A stretch of 64,000 nt of DNA from Jeotgalibaca sp052266715 (GTDB lineage Bacteria > Bacillota > Bacilli > Lactobacillales > Aerococcaceae), in the NCBI GenBank assembly GCA_052266715.1, contig JBQPRB010000001.1, one strand, 5' to 3'. Made by a program: the position numbers and the translations under genes. Under the pieces are notes generated by a model. The model saw nothing but the letters and a program-made list of their open reading frames with translations. It ran no database searches and was not told the DNA's origin. Numbering within the stretch: the first letter of the stretch is position 1; each line of letters opens with the position of its first letter. Below are positions 17,419 to 25,020 of the stretch, one piece after another.

Positions 17419-17542
17419 TCTTCGTATAACTGCTTCCCGCCTTATCGCGTACAAGAAATCCAAAATCCACCAAATAACGTCGCAAGGTTACGAAATCGAG
17501 ATGAACGGATTTCAGGATAGCATTAGTTTCCTGCTCGGAAAA
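17393..17542 (-). pseudogene. C-terminal remnant of a DUF2087-type regulator
   Basis: On the minus strand one frame from 17542 reads FSEQETNAILKSVHLDF, then VTLRRYLVDFGFLVRDK and AGSSYTKKK. This matches the winged C-terminal DUF2087 domain (typical pattern: NEIL, DFATLRRYLVDYGF, G.YW). There is no start codon; a stop lies just upstream in this frame, and a one-base shift restores a plausible extension (TVYNVSEGPITNF). The last codons (KVITPSQ, stop) come from the array C hairpin. This is a decayed gene end abutting the array. Confidence 0.6.
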
Positions 17543-17578
17543 TTAGTGATTGGCCCTTCTGAAACGTTATACACTGTT

Positions 17579-18586
17579 TCACTTCTTTAAATAATATTTA
17601 TGCACACGATCGATACTGCTTGGCTCCACCTCCAAAAGCACCGGACCTGATAAGAAATTATCTCCAATCTTCACAAAGTTGGCACAATATAGCCAATCAT
17701 CCAATCTAAACATATTCATAGGGTCGTATCCCGTTATTTTGCCGGTTAGATTCTTAGCTTGGTCAAATGAAGCAAGCGTGGCTCTTCGCCGCGCCACTTC
17801 TTTGGTCAGCAATTCGGTTACCCCTGTTTCTAGCGAATAAATAAACCGTTCCGGTACGATGTCTGCTATCAACGATAGATAGAGTGGGTCTTTATGTTCT
17901 AAATTTTCGTGCTTCTTCTCAGATAATACAATTAACAACAACGTACCTGTATAGTATGCTTGACGCCTGACCGCAAATATTTCATCGGATAATCGGGTCA
18001 ACTGCTCTAAATAATACATCAGACGCTTCTCGTACTTTTCGGGCGCAAGTTGCCTCAGCGCTTGCAGCCCTACAAACTCCGCTGCTCCTTCCACAGTTTC
18101 CACTAACAATTCGTTGTAAAAGTGATGGCCGATCAAACGCTCACGCTCAAGACGCAGATAAACAAACTGCCTTAGCAACTGCTCATCTTTTGAATGGATA
18201 AAGTCCGCGAGTAATCTGTTCTCTACAGCCTTCATTTGAAAGTTTTTGCTGTCGAGCGGGTAGGTCAGCAACTCCAAATCATCAGGATAACGACTTTCTC
18301 CCTTTTCTGCCTGAAAACAATGAAACATTTCATGAACCAGGTTAGCAGCCAACAAATCTAAATCTTCATTCTCGTTAAACGTCATATTCCAAATAGCCAA
18401 CTGATTGCCTTCATACTCTATGGCTGTGTTGGCCAAAAACCGTTCATCCCACGGTATTTCCCTGTCAGCCAAATACACCGTTTCCTCATCGTAAAGAGCA
18501 AATGGAAAAGAATGGAACCCGTCCCAAAAGGAAGAGAAGTCCAACCCACGTAATTTTTCCTGAATCTGTTGGTATTTTTTTCGCAT
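17579..18586 (-). CDS. putative zinc metallopeptidase of unknown family
   Basis: A 335-residue soluble protein that I cannot place in a named family. It carries HEMFH at residues 85-89 within LAANLVHEMFHCFQAEKG, a zinc-peptidase-like HExxH. About 75 residues later comes ETVEGAAEF (163-171), which could supply the third zinc ligand in gluzincin manner. No signal peptide or membrane helix is visible, so it should be cytosolic. It follows rsuA by only 3 bp and is likely the last gene of the DUF1622-rsuA operon. The peptidase role is inferred from the motif pair only. Confidence 0.6.
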   Translation of the reverse strand: MRKKYQQIQEKLRGLDFSSFWDGFHSFPFALYDEETVYLADREIPWDERFLANTAIEYEGNQLAIWNMTFNENEDLDLLAANLVHEMFHCFQAEKGESRYPDDLELLTYPLDSKNFQMKAVENRLLADFIHSKDEQLLRQFVYLRLERERLIGHHFYNELLVETVEGAAEFVGLQALRQLAPEKYEKRLMYYLEQLTRLSDEIFAVRRQAYYTGTLLLIVLSEKKHENLEHKDPLYLSLIADIVPERFIYSLETGVTELLTKEVARRRATLASFDQAKNLTGKITGYDPMNMFRLDDWLYCANFVKIGDNFLSGPVLLEVEPSSIDRVHKYYLKK

Positions 18587-18589
18587 CGT

Positions 18590-19309
18590 TTACCCTCCTT
18601 TATAAGTAAAATAAGGTTTCAGCAATGCCAACTCGGTGTCTGATAGCGGGCGATAATCACCCAATCCCAACCCTGGATCAAGTTCCAAAGGCCCCATGGC
18701 AGTCCGTTTCAAATGAACGACCTTTTTCCCGACCGCCAGGAACATTTTTTTCACTTGGTGGAATTTCCCCTCTGAAATCGTCAAGCGTGCACGGTGTTCG
18801 TCCAACAATTCTAGATGGGCCGGCTTACATGTTTCCCCACCAATAAAAATAATCCCTCTCGCGAATTTATCCACATCTTCTGTTTCCAGTGGTTCCTTTG
18901 TCGTCACCTCGTATGTTTTCGAAACTTTCTTGTGCGGAATCAGTAACTGGTACCCCAACTGACCATTATCCGTCAATAGTAACAAGCCTTCCGTATCACG
19001 GTCCAGGCGCCCGACCGGATACACATCCACGGTTTTATCCTCTTTCTTCACCAGGTCCAAAACCGTCTTTCGTGTTGCATCTGTAATGGCCGTTACCACG
19101 CCATTCGGTTTATTCATCATCAAATAAATATGCGTAAAACCACGGATTTCTTCCCCGGCTACCGTCACTCGATGTAGCCGCTCTTCAACATTGAAGCTTC
19201 CGTCCACGACTGCTTCACCATTGACCAAAACGACCTTTCTTTGAAAAAGGCGTTTTACCACCTTACGCGATCCGAATCCCTTTTCTTCTAAAACTTTATC
19301 AATTCGCAC
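18590..19309 (-). CDS. rsuA: RsuA-type 16S rRNA pseudouridine synthase
   Basis: A 239-residue pseudouridine synthase with an N-terminal S4 RNA-binding domain (residues 1 to about 50, MRIDKVLEEKGFGSRK) and a catalytic domain with GRLDRDTEGLLLLTDNG, whose second Asp is the nucleophile. The tail ISEGKFHQVKKMF is typical for RsuA. The expected target is U516 of 16S rRNA. It begins with GTG at 19309, overlapping the end of the DUF1622 gene by 11 bp, so translation is coupled. The metallopeptidase-like gene follows directly. Confidence 0.9.
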   Translation of the reverse strand: MRIDKVLEEKGFGSRKVVKRLFQRKVVLVNGEAVVDGSFNVEERLHRVTVAGEEIRGFTHIYLMMNKPNGVVTAITDATRKTVLDLVKKEDKTVDVYPVGRLDRDTEGLLLLTDNGQLGYQLLIPHKKVSKTYEVTTKEPLETEDVDKFARGIIFIGGETCKPAHLELLDEHRARLTISEGKFHQVKKMFLAVGKKVVHLKRTAMGPLELDPGLGLGDYRPLSDTELALLKPYFTYKGG

Positions 19310-19679
19310 GCTTCTTGCCCGTTCCTTTCATTTCATCCAAACGATGCACCAATTTACTTTTTTCACTTGTTTCAATTTCCCAGTGGATAACGACGGTTAA
19401 AATAACCCGCAAGACCACAATGGCCGCCAAAATGATAAATTCATCCAGCGTTTGGATAATAACGGACTTCAGGATTTCGGCCGCCAATTTAAATTCTAGA
19501 CTGTACGACAGCGCTTTGGCTAAATCCAATTTGGGATCAGAAGCCATTAAATTCCCACGCGATAATAAAAACAAAAATACCGAACGTGTGACACCATAGA
19601 TAATTATGATAACACCGACAAACTCAATAATAGCTGCTAGATTTGGGATAAAACGTACTAACAATCCATGTAAATCCAT
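19299..19679 (-). CDS. DUF1622 family membrane protein
   Basis: A 126-residue protein with three hydrophobic helices: residues about 10-35, a middle amphipathic block (DLAKALSYSLEFKLAAEILKSV) and about 85-110. It matches the DUF1622 family, small integral membrane proteins of unknown function. The C-terminal tail is basic. It is the first gene of an operon with rsuA and the metallopeptidase-like protein; its end overlaps the GTG start of rsuA. Confidence 0.8.
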   Translation of the reverse strand: MDLHGLLVRFIPNLAAIIEFVGVIIIIYGVTRSVFLFLLSRGNLMASDPKLDLAKALSYSLEFKLAAEILKSVIIQTLDEFIILAAIVVLRVILTVVIHWEIETSEKSKLVHRLDEMKGTGKKRAN

Positions 19680-19723
19680 CTCGTTCTACCTCCTGTTCAT
19701 TTTCTTCTATTGTACCCTTGCGC

Positions 19724-19754
19724 AAAAAAATAGACCAGAGGCATGTGCCTCTGG
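19724..19754 (-). terminator. terminator of the GPH sugar symporter gene
   Basis: CCAGAGGCA pairs with TGCCTCTGG around a 2-nt gap, with seven T residues after it on the minus strand. Confidence 0.85.
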
Positions 19755-19766
19755 CCGTATACATTA

Positions 19767-21224
19767 TTATGCTTTATGAGATTTTCTAGCTGCAATATCC
19801 ATTTGGATTTTGTCCATTGCTTCTCTATTAAGTGGGTATTTGCGGATCAACACAAGAACCACCAAGTAAAGAACCATTGGAACACCGATCATCAACAAAC
19901 CACCTGTTAAAAGGTTAGATGTTAATTGTTCTGTTGCTTCTGGATAGCCATCTGTAAATCCGATACCTGCAACGATAAATCCGATTACAATTGGCGCTAG
20001 TGAAGAAGCGATTGAGTCAGTCAATGAGAAGACTGTTCCGATTAGACCGGAAACAAAGCGTCCTGAACGTGCTGTTTCAAAGTCAGTAATGTCAGCTGAC
20101 ATTGTCAAAACGATAGATGTTGGGTATGCGTTACCAACCTTCAAGCCGATATATCCGATAATGAATAGCGTTGACAACAAACCACCATTCGTAAAGATTT
20201 GTGTAGGGTCTTCAGAGAAGAACAAGATTGCCAACATGATTGCTGATGACGCTAGTGCAACAAGAACTGAAATTGTGTAAGAAGATTTCAAGTCACGTTT
20301 CGTTGCTAGACGTGTGAACAATACCACGATCAACAAGTTGGGAATGATTTGCAATAGTGAGATACGTCCAGATAAACCATAGTTACCTAAGATGATACCG
20401 AACAAGATTACCAAGAATGCTTGGTCTCCGATTAGCTGTGCGTTAAATTTCATGATACCACCACTCAAAGCAAGAACTTGCAATGGCGTGTTCCCTTTAA
20501 TGACTGACCAGTAGTCTTTAAGTGATTTCGTTTCAACAGTTTCTTCACCTAAACCAAAGTATTCTGTGCGGTCTTTTCTGCTGATACCGATAATAGCAAG
20601 GACTGTTAGAACCGCTGAGATGACCATAACGCCACCAAGGAATTCAGTAAAGAATGCTGTGTTAAATTCGCCACCATGACGTGGTGCCAAGAAGTTAGAA
20701 ACAATAACTTGACCTAAAGCAAATACCCCGATTGAACTGAAAACTGTATCGTAGATAGAGAACAATGGACGTTGTGTCGGGTCATTAGTCAAAGCCGGTT
20801 GCGCTGCTTTAGTAACAGTTTGTTGGAATGAGTACACAATTTTATGGAATACAAGTGCTACTAAGAATAAAACTGTTTGAGTTACTCCCGTAAAACGGTG
20901 AGTACTGAACAATAGCAAGAATGATAGAATCAAGCCGATGTTAGAAATTAACATTAGCGGACGGAATTTACCCCAACGTGTATTGAAGCGGTCCATGACA
21001 ACCCCGATTGTCGGATCAATAAGACCATCAAATAGACGAGCTGCTCCTAATAGGTTACTTACTAATAAAGTCGTAAATCCTGCAACCCCTGTTGCATAGT
21101 AAGTCAAGAATCCAAAAGCAAAAAGATATAAGTTCGTTGCTGAGTTGTTCAATGAGAAGAACGCAATCTCCCACTGTTTAGCACGATGATAATTGCTTGT
21201 TGTACTAGATTGATTTTGTGACAT
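19767..21224 (-). CDS. GPH-family sugar:cation symporter (MFS)
   Basis: A 485-residue transporter with twelve membrane segments of the glycoside-pentoside-hexuronide family. Family marks are SLNNSATNLYLFAFGFLTYYATG at the N-terminus and LFDGLIDPTIGVVMDRFNTRWGKFRP after helix 2, close to the DxxxGxxxDR-type loop. The substrate is not evident; no glycosidase lies next to it. Expression probably responds to carbon source, since the upstream region carries a cre-like site and a pair of AAACGTTT boxes. Strong RBS (GGAAGGAGC). Confidence 0.88.
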   Translation of the reverse strand: MSQNQSSTTSNYHRAKQWEIAFFSLNNSATNLYLFAFGFLTYYATGVAGFTTLLVSNLLGAARLFDGLIDPTIGVVMDRFNTRWGKFRPLMLISNIGLILSFLLLFSTHRFTGVTQTVLFLVALVFHKIVYSFQQTVTKAAQPALTNDPTQRPLFSIYDTVFSSIGVFALGQVIVSNFLAPRHGGEFNTAFFTEFLGGVMVISAVLTVLAIIGISRKDRTEYFGLGEETVETKSLKDYWSVIKGNTPLQVLALSGGIMKFNAQLIGDQAFLVILFGIILGNYGLSGRISLLQIIPNLLIVVLFTRLATKRDLKSSYTISVLVALASSAIMLAILFFSEDPTQIFTNGGLLSTLFIIGYIGLKVGNAYPTSIVLTMSADITDFETARSGRFVSGLIGTVFSLTDSIASSLAPIVIGFIVAGIGFTDGYPEATEQLTSNLLTGGLLMIGVPMVLYLVVLVLIRKYPLNREAMDKIQMDIAARKSHKA

Positions 21225-21280
21225 ATTAAAGCTCCTTCCAGTTCGGAAATTATTTTTTCAATAAAAGATAGATACTTAAC

Positions 21281-21295
21281 TGTAAATCGCTTTCA
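21281..21295. promoter_or_regulatory. cre-like site downstream of the GPH symporter promoter
   Basis: Read on the minus strand, TGAAAGCGATTTACA resembles the CcpA consensus (TGNAARCGNWWWCA) but with one extra base in the right half. It lies just after the -10 box, a position suited to roadblock repression. Confidence 0.35.
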
Positions 21296-21307
21296 TTGCA
21301 TAAGATA

Positions 21308-21335
21308 ATTATAGCTTAAATTAAATTAAATACAA
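21308..21335 (-). promoter_or_regulatory. promoter of the GPH symporter gene
   Basis: On the minus strand TTGTAT (21330-21335), 16 bp, TATAAT (21308-21313). Confidence 0.7.
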
Positions 21336-21426
21336 TACACTTCATGTTGATGCATTTGTGCGTCTTTTTAAAAAAATAGGCAATATAGTTCAATCTTTGC
21401 AAAATGATGCGTTTTCATGAAAATGT

Positions 21427-21450
21427 AAAACGTTTTATTCAAACGTTTTC
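21427..21450. promoter_or_regulatory. tandem AAACGTTT boxes, probable LacI-type or cre operator
   Basis: AAAACGTTTT (21427-21436) and CAAACGTTTTC (21440-21450) sit in tandem about 200 bp upstream of the GPH symporter start and 100 bp upstream of the divergent zinc-ribbon gene. The CG-centred palindromes are typical of LacI-family regulators, including CcpA (TGTAAAACGTTTTA). Which gene they serve is inference. Confidence 0.4.
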
Positions 21451-21551
21451 TTTTTTATTTTTTCTTGTCCAAAGCTGTTATGTGAAAAGATGAGCTTTTC
21501 AAGTGGTTACGTGATATGATATTTCTGAATATCTTTTAAGGGGGAGCATAT

Positions 21552-21842
21552 ATGATTCATTGTCCGCACTGCAACCAGAAGCAAACGTTTTGGCAAACCT
21601 ATAAAGCCTTTTATAAAATGAAGCACTGGCATATTATATGTCCGCATTGTAATCAGGAAATCACACTCACTTACAAGGACCAAGACAAGGTCATGTTTTT
21701 GCGCATCCCGATTCTATTGCTGGTTTTGTTGTTATTGCCGGATAATAAGTTATATTTCACGATTGTCTTTTTATATACACTTTTCATCCCCTTGCTTTAT
21801 CCCTATTTATTAGCGGATACGTTTAAGAACCACTCCTCATAG
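21552..21842 (+). CDS. small zinc-ribbon membrane protein (cxxc_20_cxxc-like)
   Basis: A 96-residue protein. Two CPHC knuckles (residues 4-7 and about 30-33) with about 22 residues between them form a zinc ribbon. Two hydrophobic helices follow (RIPILLLVLLLLP and a C-terminal pair around residues 70-88). This matches a family of small Firmicutes proteins described only by its CxxC spacing. The start is behind GGGGGAG. It is monocistronic and ends within the hairpin of the convergent terminator. Function unknown. Confidence 0.75.
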   Translation: MIHCPHCNQKQTFWQTYKAFYKMKHWHIICPHCNQEITLTYKDQDKVMFLRIPILLLVLLLLPDNKLYFTIVFLYTLFIPLLYPYLLADTFKNHSS

Positions 21843-21862
21843 TTGAGGAGTGGTTCTTTTTT
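21825..21862. terminator. bidirectional terminator between convergent genes
   Basis: AAGAACCACTCCTCA pairs with its complement around a short loop that holds the stop codon of the zinc-ribbon gene; T and A runs flank it. The end of topB touches its right edge. Confidence 0.88.
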
Positions 21863-24041
21863 AGTCGTCTAATTTCAGGCCTTTAAGGGCCTCGAACAAT
21901 GGATTATTGATTGGCTCTTCTTTTTGCTGGTTCTTCAAGAACTTTTGGACATCCCGTTTATCGGCTTTTTTATTGCCTTGTTTTCGGCGATTCTGGAATA
22001 CAGAAAGCTTTTCACGGTGACCACAATTCTTGCAGACAAACATCTGGCCGTCGCCCTCTCCCACCATTTCTAATTTCTTATGGCATTGCGGACAACGTGC
22101 ATTCGTAATCCGGGAAATGTTCTTGCGATGACCACATTCACGATCTTGGCAAACGAGCATTTTGCCCTTCTTACCGTTCACTTCCAGCATCGGCTTGCCG
22201 CAATCCGGGCAAAGTTTCGAGGTTATATTGTCATGTTTGAATTTCGTATCGTCTTGTTTGATTTCTGAGACGATTTTTGTCGTGTAAGCTTTCATTTCTT
22301 CTATAAAAGCTTCCTTGTTCAATTGGCCTTTGGCGATTTTTTCAAGTTTCAATTCCCATTCGGCCGTTAGTTCCGGTGACTGCAACTCGGTTGGGACAAG
22401 TTCCAACAACTGACGCCCTTTACCTGTAGCATGGATATTATTGCCGCGTTTTTCAATCATGAAAGAGTTGAATAGTTTATCGATAATATCGGCACGCGTC
22501 GCAACTGTTCCCAGTCCTCCTGTTTCTTTTAAGGTTTGCGCGAGTTTCTGATCGCTGGCATCCATGTATTTCGCTGGATTTTCCATTGCGGTCAAGAGTG
22601 TCGCTTCCGTGAAAGGTGCAGGTGGTTTGGTCTGGCCATTTGTTTCGGTTACGTAATCAATCGGAAGTGTGGCGCCAATTTGTAGCTGTGGCAAGAGTTG
22701 ATCTTTTATTTCTTCCTCATCTTCGTCCTGGTGGTTGTAAATATCACGCCATCCAGCAGCAAGGATGGTTTTTCCTTTTGCAAAGAAGGTTTCGCCCTGT
22801 AAATCGACTTCCAAAGTGACTTGTTCCCACTCGTGGTTCGGGGACAGAACGGCCAGGAAGCGTTTGACGACCAAATCGTAAATCTTGCGTTCGCGATCGG
22901 TTAGTTTCTGAATCTGCACGACTTCCTCGGTTGGAATGATGGCATGATGATCGGAAACCTTGTTGTTGTCGACAAAGGATTTGTTGGCTTTGATCGGTTG
23001 GGACTGGATTTTATTCGCAGCCGCGCGGTAAGCTGGAATCGCGATTGCTTTCAAACGGTCCGGTAAAGTCGCAACAATATCGCTGGATAGGTAACGGGAA
23101 TCCGTCCGCGGATACGTCAACAGCTTATGGCGCTCGTAAAGAGTTTGCATCAAGTTCAGCGTTTCTTTGGCGGAAAAACCAAAGAGACGGTTGGCATCAC
23201 GCTGTAGTTCCGTTAAATCGTAAAGCCCTGGTGCAGGGGTAGTTTTGCGCTTACGGTCGATATTTTTGACTATTGCGTCCTGATTACCGATTTGCTTGTG
23301 CAATTTTTGAATGTGCTCGCGATTGAATGAGCGACTGTTATTTTGTTTATCGCGCCAAGTCAGTTTCAGTCCGTCTTTGGTACGTGCTTCCAGACCGTAG
23401 TAAGTTTTAGGCTGGAATTGCTTGATTTCTTCTTCACGTTTGGCAATGATGGCGACGACCGGCGTTTGCACCCGACCGCAGTTTAGCTGTGCATTGTGTT
23501 TCGTGGTCAATGCGCGGGTAGCGTTCAAGCCGATGTACCAGTCTGCTTCAGAGCGGGCAACGGCAGATTTGTAGAGATTTTCGTATTGCTTGCCAGGCTT
23601 CAGGTTGTTGAAACCATCCTTGATGGCTTTGTCGGTAACAGAAGAAATCCACAAGCGCTTGATTGGTTTATGGACTTTTGCCATGTCGATAATCCAACGG
23701 GCAACCAGTTCCCCTTCACGGCCGGCGTCGGTCGCGATGATGATTTCGTTGACGTCCTTGCGGAGAAGTTGTTGTTTCACGGCATTGTACTGCTTACCAC
23801 TTTGACGGATGACGGTAAGCTTCAGGTCTTTCGGCAACATCGGTAAGTCGTTGAGGTTCCATGTTTTGTATTTATTATCGTATTGCTCCGGCTCGGCTAA
23901 AGTAACGAGGTGCCCCAATGCCCATGTTACGATATAGCGATCGCCTTCCAAATAGCCTTGGCCTTTCTTGTTGCACTTCAATACACGTGCAATATCACGC
24001 GCCACAGAAGGCTTTTCGGCCAGTACGACACTTTTTTGCAT
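21861..24041 (-). CDS. topB: DNA topoisomerase III
   Basis: A type IA topoisomerase of about 726 residues that relaxes and decatenates DNA. The Toprim domain is N-terminal (VLAEKPSVARDIARVL, then TDAGREGELVARW). The catalytic tyrosine is in LTYPRTDSRYL. The C-terminus has two zinc-finger repeats (CPDCGKPM with CQDRECGHRK; CPQCHKKL with CKNCGHRE). Length fits TopB. The start is taken as ATG at 24041; an in-frame TTG at 24053 lies too close to the ribosome binding site. Monocistronic. Confidence 0.93.
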   Translation of the reverse strand: MQKSVVLAEKPSVARDIARVLKCNKKGQGYLEGDRYIVTWALGHLVTLAEPEQYDNKYKTWNLNDLPMLPKDLKLTVIRQSGKQYNAVKQQLLRKDVNEIIIATDAGREGELVARWIIDMAKVHKPIKRLWISSVTDKAIKDGFNNLKPGKQYENLYKSAVARSEADWYIGLNATRALTTKHNAQLNCGRVQTPVVAIIAKREEEIKQFQPKTYYGLEARTKDGLKLTWRDKQNNSRSFNREHIQKLHKQIGNQDAIVKNIDRKRKTTPAPGLYDLTELQRDANRLFGFSAKETLNLMQTLYERHKLLTYPRTDSRYLSSDIVATLPDRLKAIAIPAYRAAANKIQSQPIKANKSFVDNNKVSDHHAIIPTEEVVQIQKLTDRERKIYDLVVKRFLAVLSPNHEWEQVTLEVDLQGETFFAKGKTILAAGWRDIYNHQDEDEEEIKDQLLPQLQIGATLPIDYVTETNGQTKPPAPFTEATLLTAMENPAKYMDASDQKLAQTLKETGGLGTVATRADIIDKLFNSFMIEKRGNNIHATGKGRQLLELVPTELQSPELTAEWELKLEKIAKGQLNKEAFIEEMKAYTTKIVSEIKQDDTKFKHDNITSKLCPDCGKPMLEVNGKKGKMLVCQDRECGHRKNISRITNARCPQCHKKLEMVGEGDGQMFVCKNCGHREKLSVFQNRRKQGNKKADKRDVQKFLKNQQKEEPINNPLFEALKGLKLDD

Positions 24042-24136
24042 AATAATTTTCAATCCCCTTCGGTTTTAGAGTCTGTAATACTATACCATAATTTCGAAGG
24101 TTGGTTTGTTATAATGACTCAAAGGAGCTGTGGTGG

Positions 24137-24775
24137 ATGATAATCGATATTGCTGCGATGGCGCATTATTTGACCTATCGCGATTTAAAATATATTGCGC
24201 CGGCGAAGGCTGGTGAGCGCATGGCTGAGATGGATATATTCAAGAAGGATGGTCAATCAGCGCGGAGAGCTTTTGTTATATTGGCTAAGATGGTGGATGA
24301 GCAGCTGGTTGATTTTTCGATGCAAAAAGTGAGCGGCTGGATGAATCAGGCCCAGGTTGGTCGGCCTCTTTTTTTCTGCTACTACCATTATGAAGGCGCC
24401 AGTCGCTTGGACCCGACGTTTGCTATCCGGTTGCTGACGCTTGAGGGACGGTTGGGCATTTCTGTTGAGGTCAGTTTCATCGAGCGCGGTGTGGTGCCGG
24501 AAACGGTGGCGCGCCAGAATCAGGTGCTGGATATTCCCGCTTCGGATGGCATGTATTACTTGGTACAGCAGGATGGGGAAAACCACCGGGAAGAGGGTAC
24601 CGAGGAAGTCCGCCTGGCACTGCGAGAGAAGCGTGATGCAGGCGTCATTCGCAAAGCGCTCGTGAAGCATGATATTCCCGATTTGGCTAAGTTTGAGACT
24701 GACGAAACTCTGATAGCAGCAATCCTTGAGGGCTTTCAAGTGTTGAGTCCCTACTTTGAGGCGACCCGGATTTGA
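24137..24775 (+). CDS. hypothetical protein, 212 residues
   Basis: I do not recognise this protein. It is soluble, with no signal peptide or membrane helix. It has an N-terminal helical part (MAHYLTYRDLKYIAPAKAGERMAEMD), a middle part rich in aromatic residues (RPLFFCYYHYEGASRL), a beta-rich stretch and a C-terminal helical end. No catalytic motif stands out. ATG at 24137 follows AAAGGAG at about 10 nt. It is divergent from topB, and its stop is followed by array B within two bases. Confidence 0.6.
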   Translation: MIIDIAAMAHYLTYRDLKYIAPAKAGERMAEMDIFKKDGQSARRAFVILAKMVDEQLVDFSMQKVSGWMNQAQVGRPLFFCYYHYEGASRLDPTFAIRLLTLEGRLGISVEVSFIERGVVPETVARQNQVLDIPASDGMYYLVQQDGENHREEGTEEVRLALREKRDAGVIRKALVKHDIPDLAKFETDETLIAAILEGFQVLSPYFEATRI

Positions 24776-24776
24776 C

Positions 24777-25015
24777 AAAGTGATTACTCGCGGGCAATTT
24801 TGGCTCTGAGTAATCACTTTTCCCTCTAAAGTGATTACTCAGGAGCGATTTCTTGGTTGAGTAATCACTTTTGAACCCAACCCGCTTACTCAGACGGAAA
24901 TTTGGATTTGAGTAAGCGGGTTGAGTGGACATAACTTTTCAATCGCGACTAAGTTATGTCCAAATCCAATCAAAAACGGACATAACCCGGGGCACCCCTA
25001 AAGTTATGTCCGTTT
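24777..25015. repeat. 51-bp-period palindromic array B (two arm families in tandem)
   Basis: Three hairpins of the GTGATTACTC type start at 24777, 24828 and 24879, exactly 51 bp apart, each with 14-nt arms and a 16-nt spacer. The third has AACCCGCTTACTCA, and its partner is changed in step (TGAGTAAGCGGGTT). Then follow four arms of the AAGTTATGTCC family (24927, 24951, 24978, 25001), with periods 51 and 50. The last hairpin ends in a T run on the minus strand and so can terminate the AAA+ gene. The array fills almost the whole convergent junction. Confidence 0.92.
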
Positions 25016-25020
25016 CATAT

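Noticed and set aside
21281..21295. Confident CcpA cre site
   Set aside because: One extra base separates the halves, so it is listed only as cre-like with low confidence.
24257..24817. Minus-strand frame of 186 codons opposite the 212-residue hypothetical protein
   Set aside because: No ribosome binding site, and its 5' end would lie within repeat array B. The plus frame has a good start and sits right after its own signals, so I kept that one.
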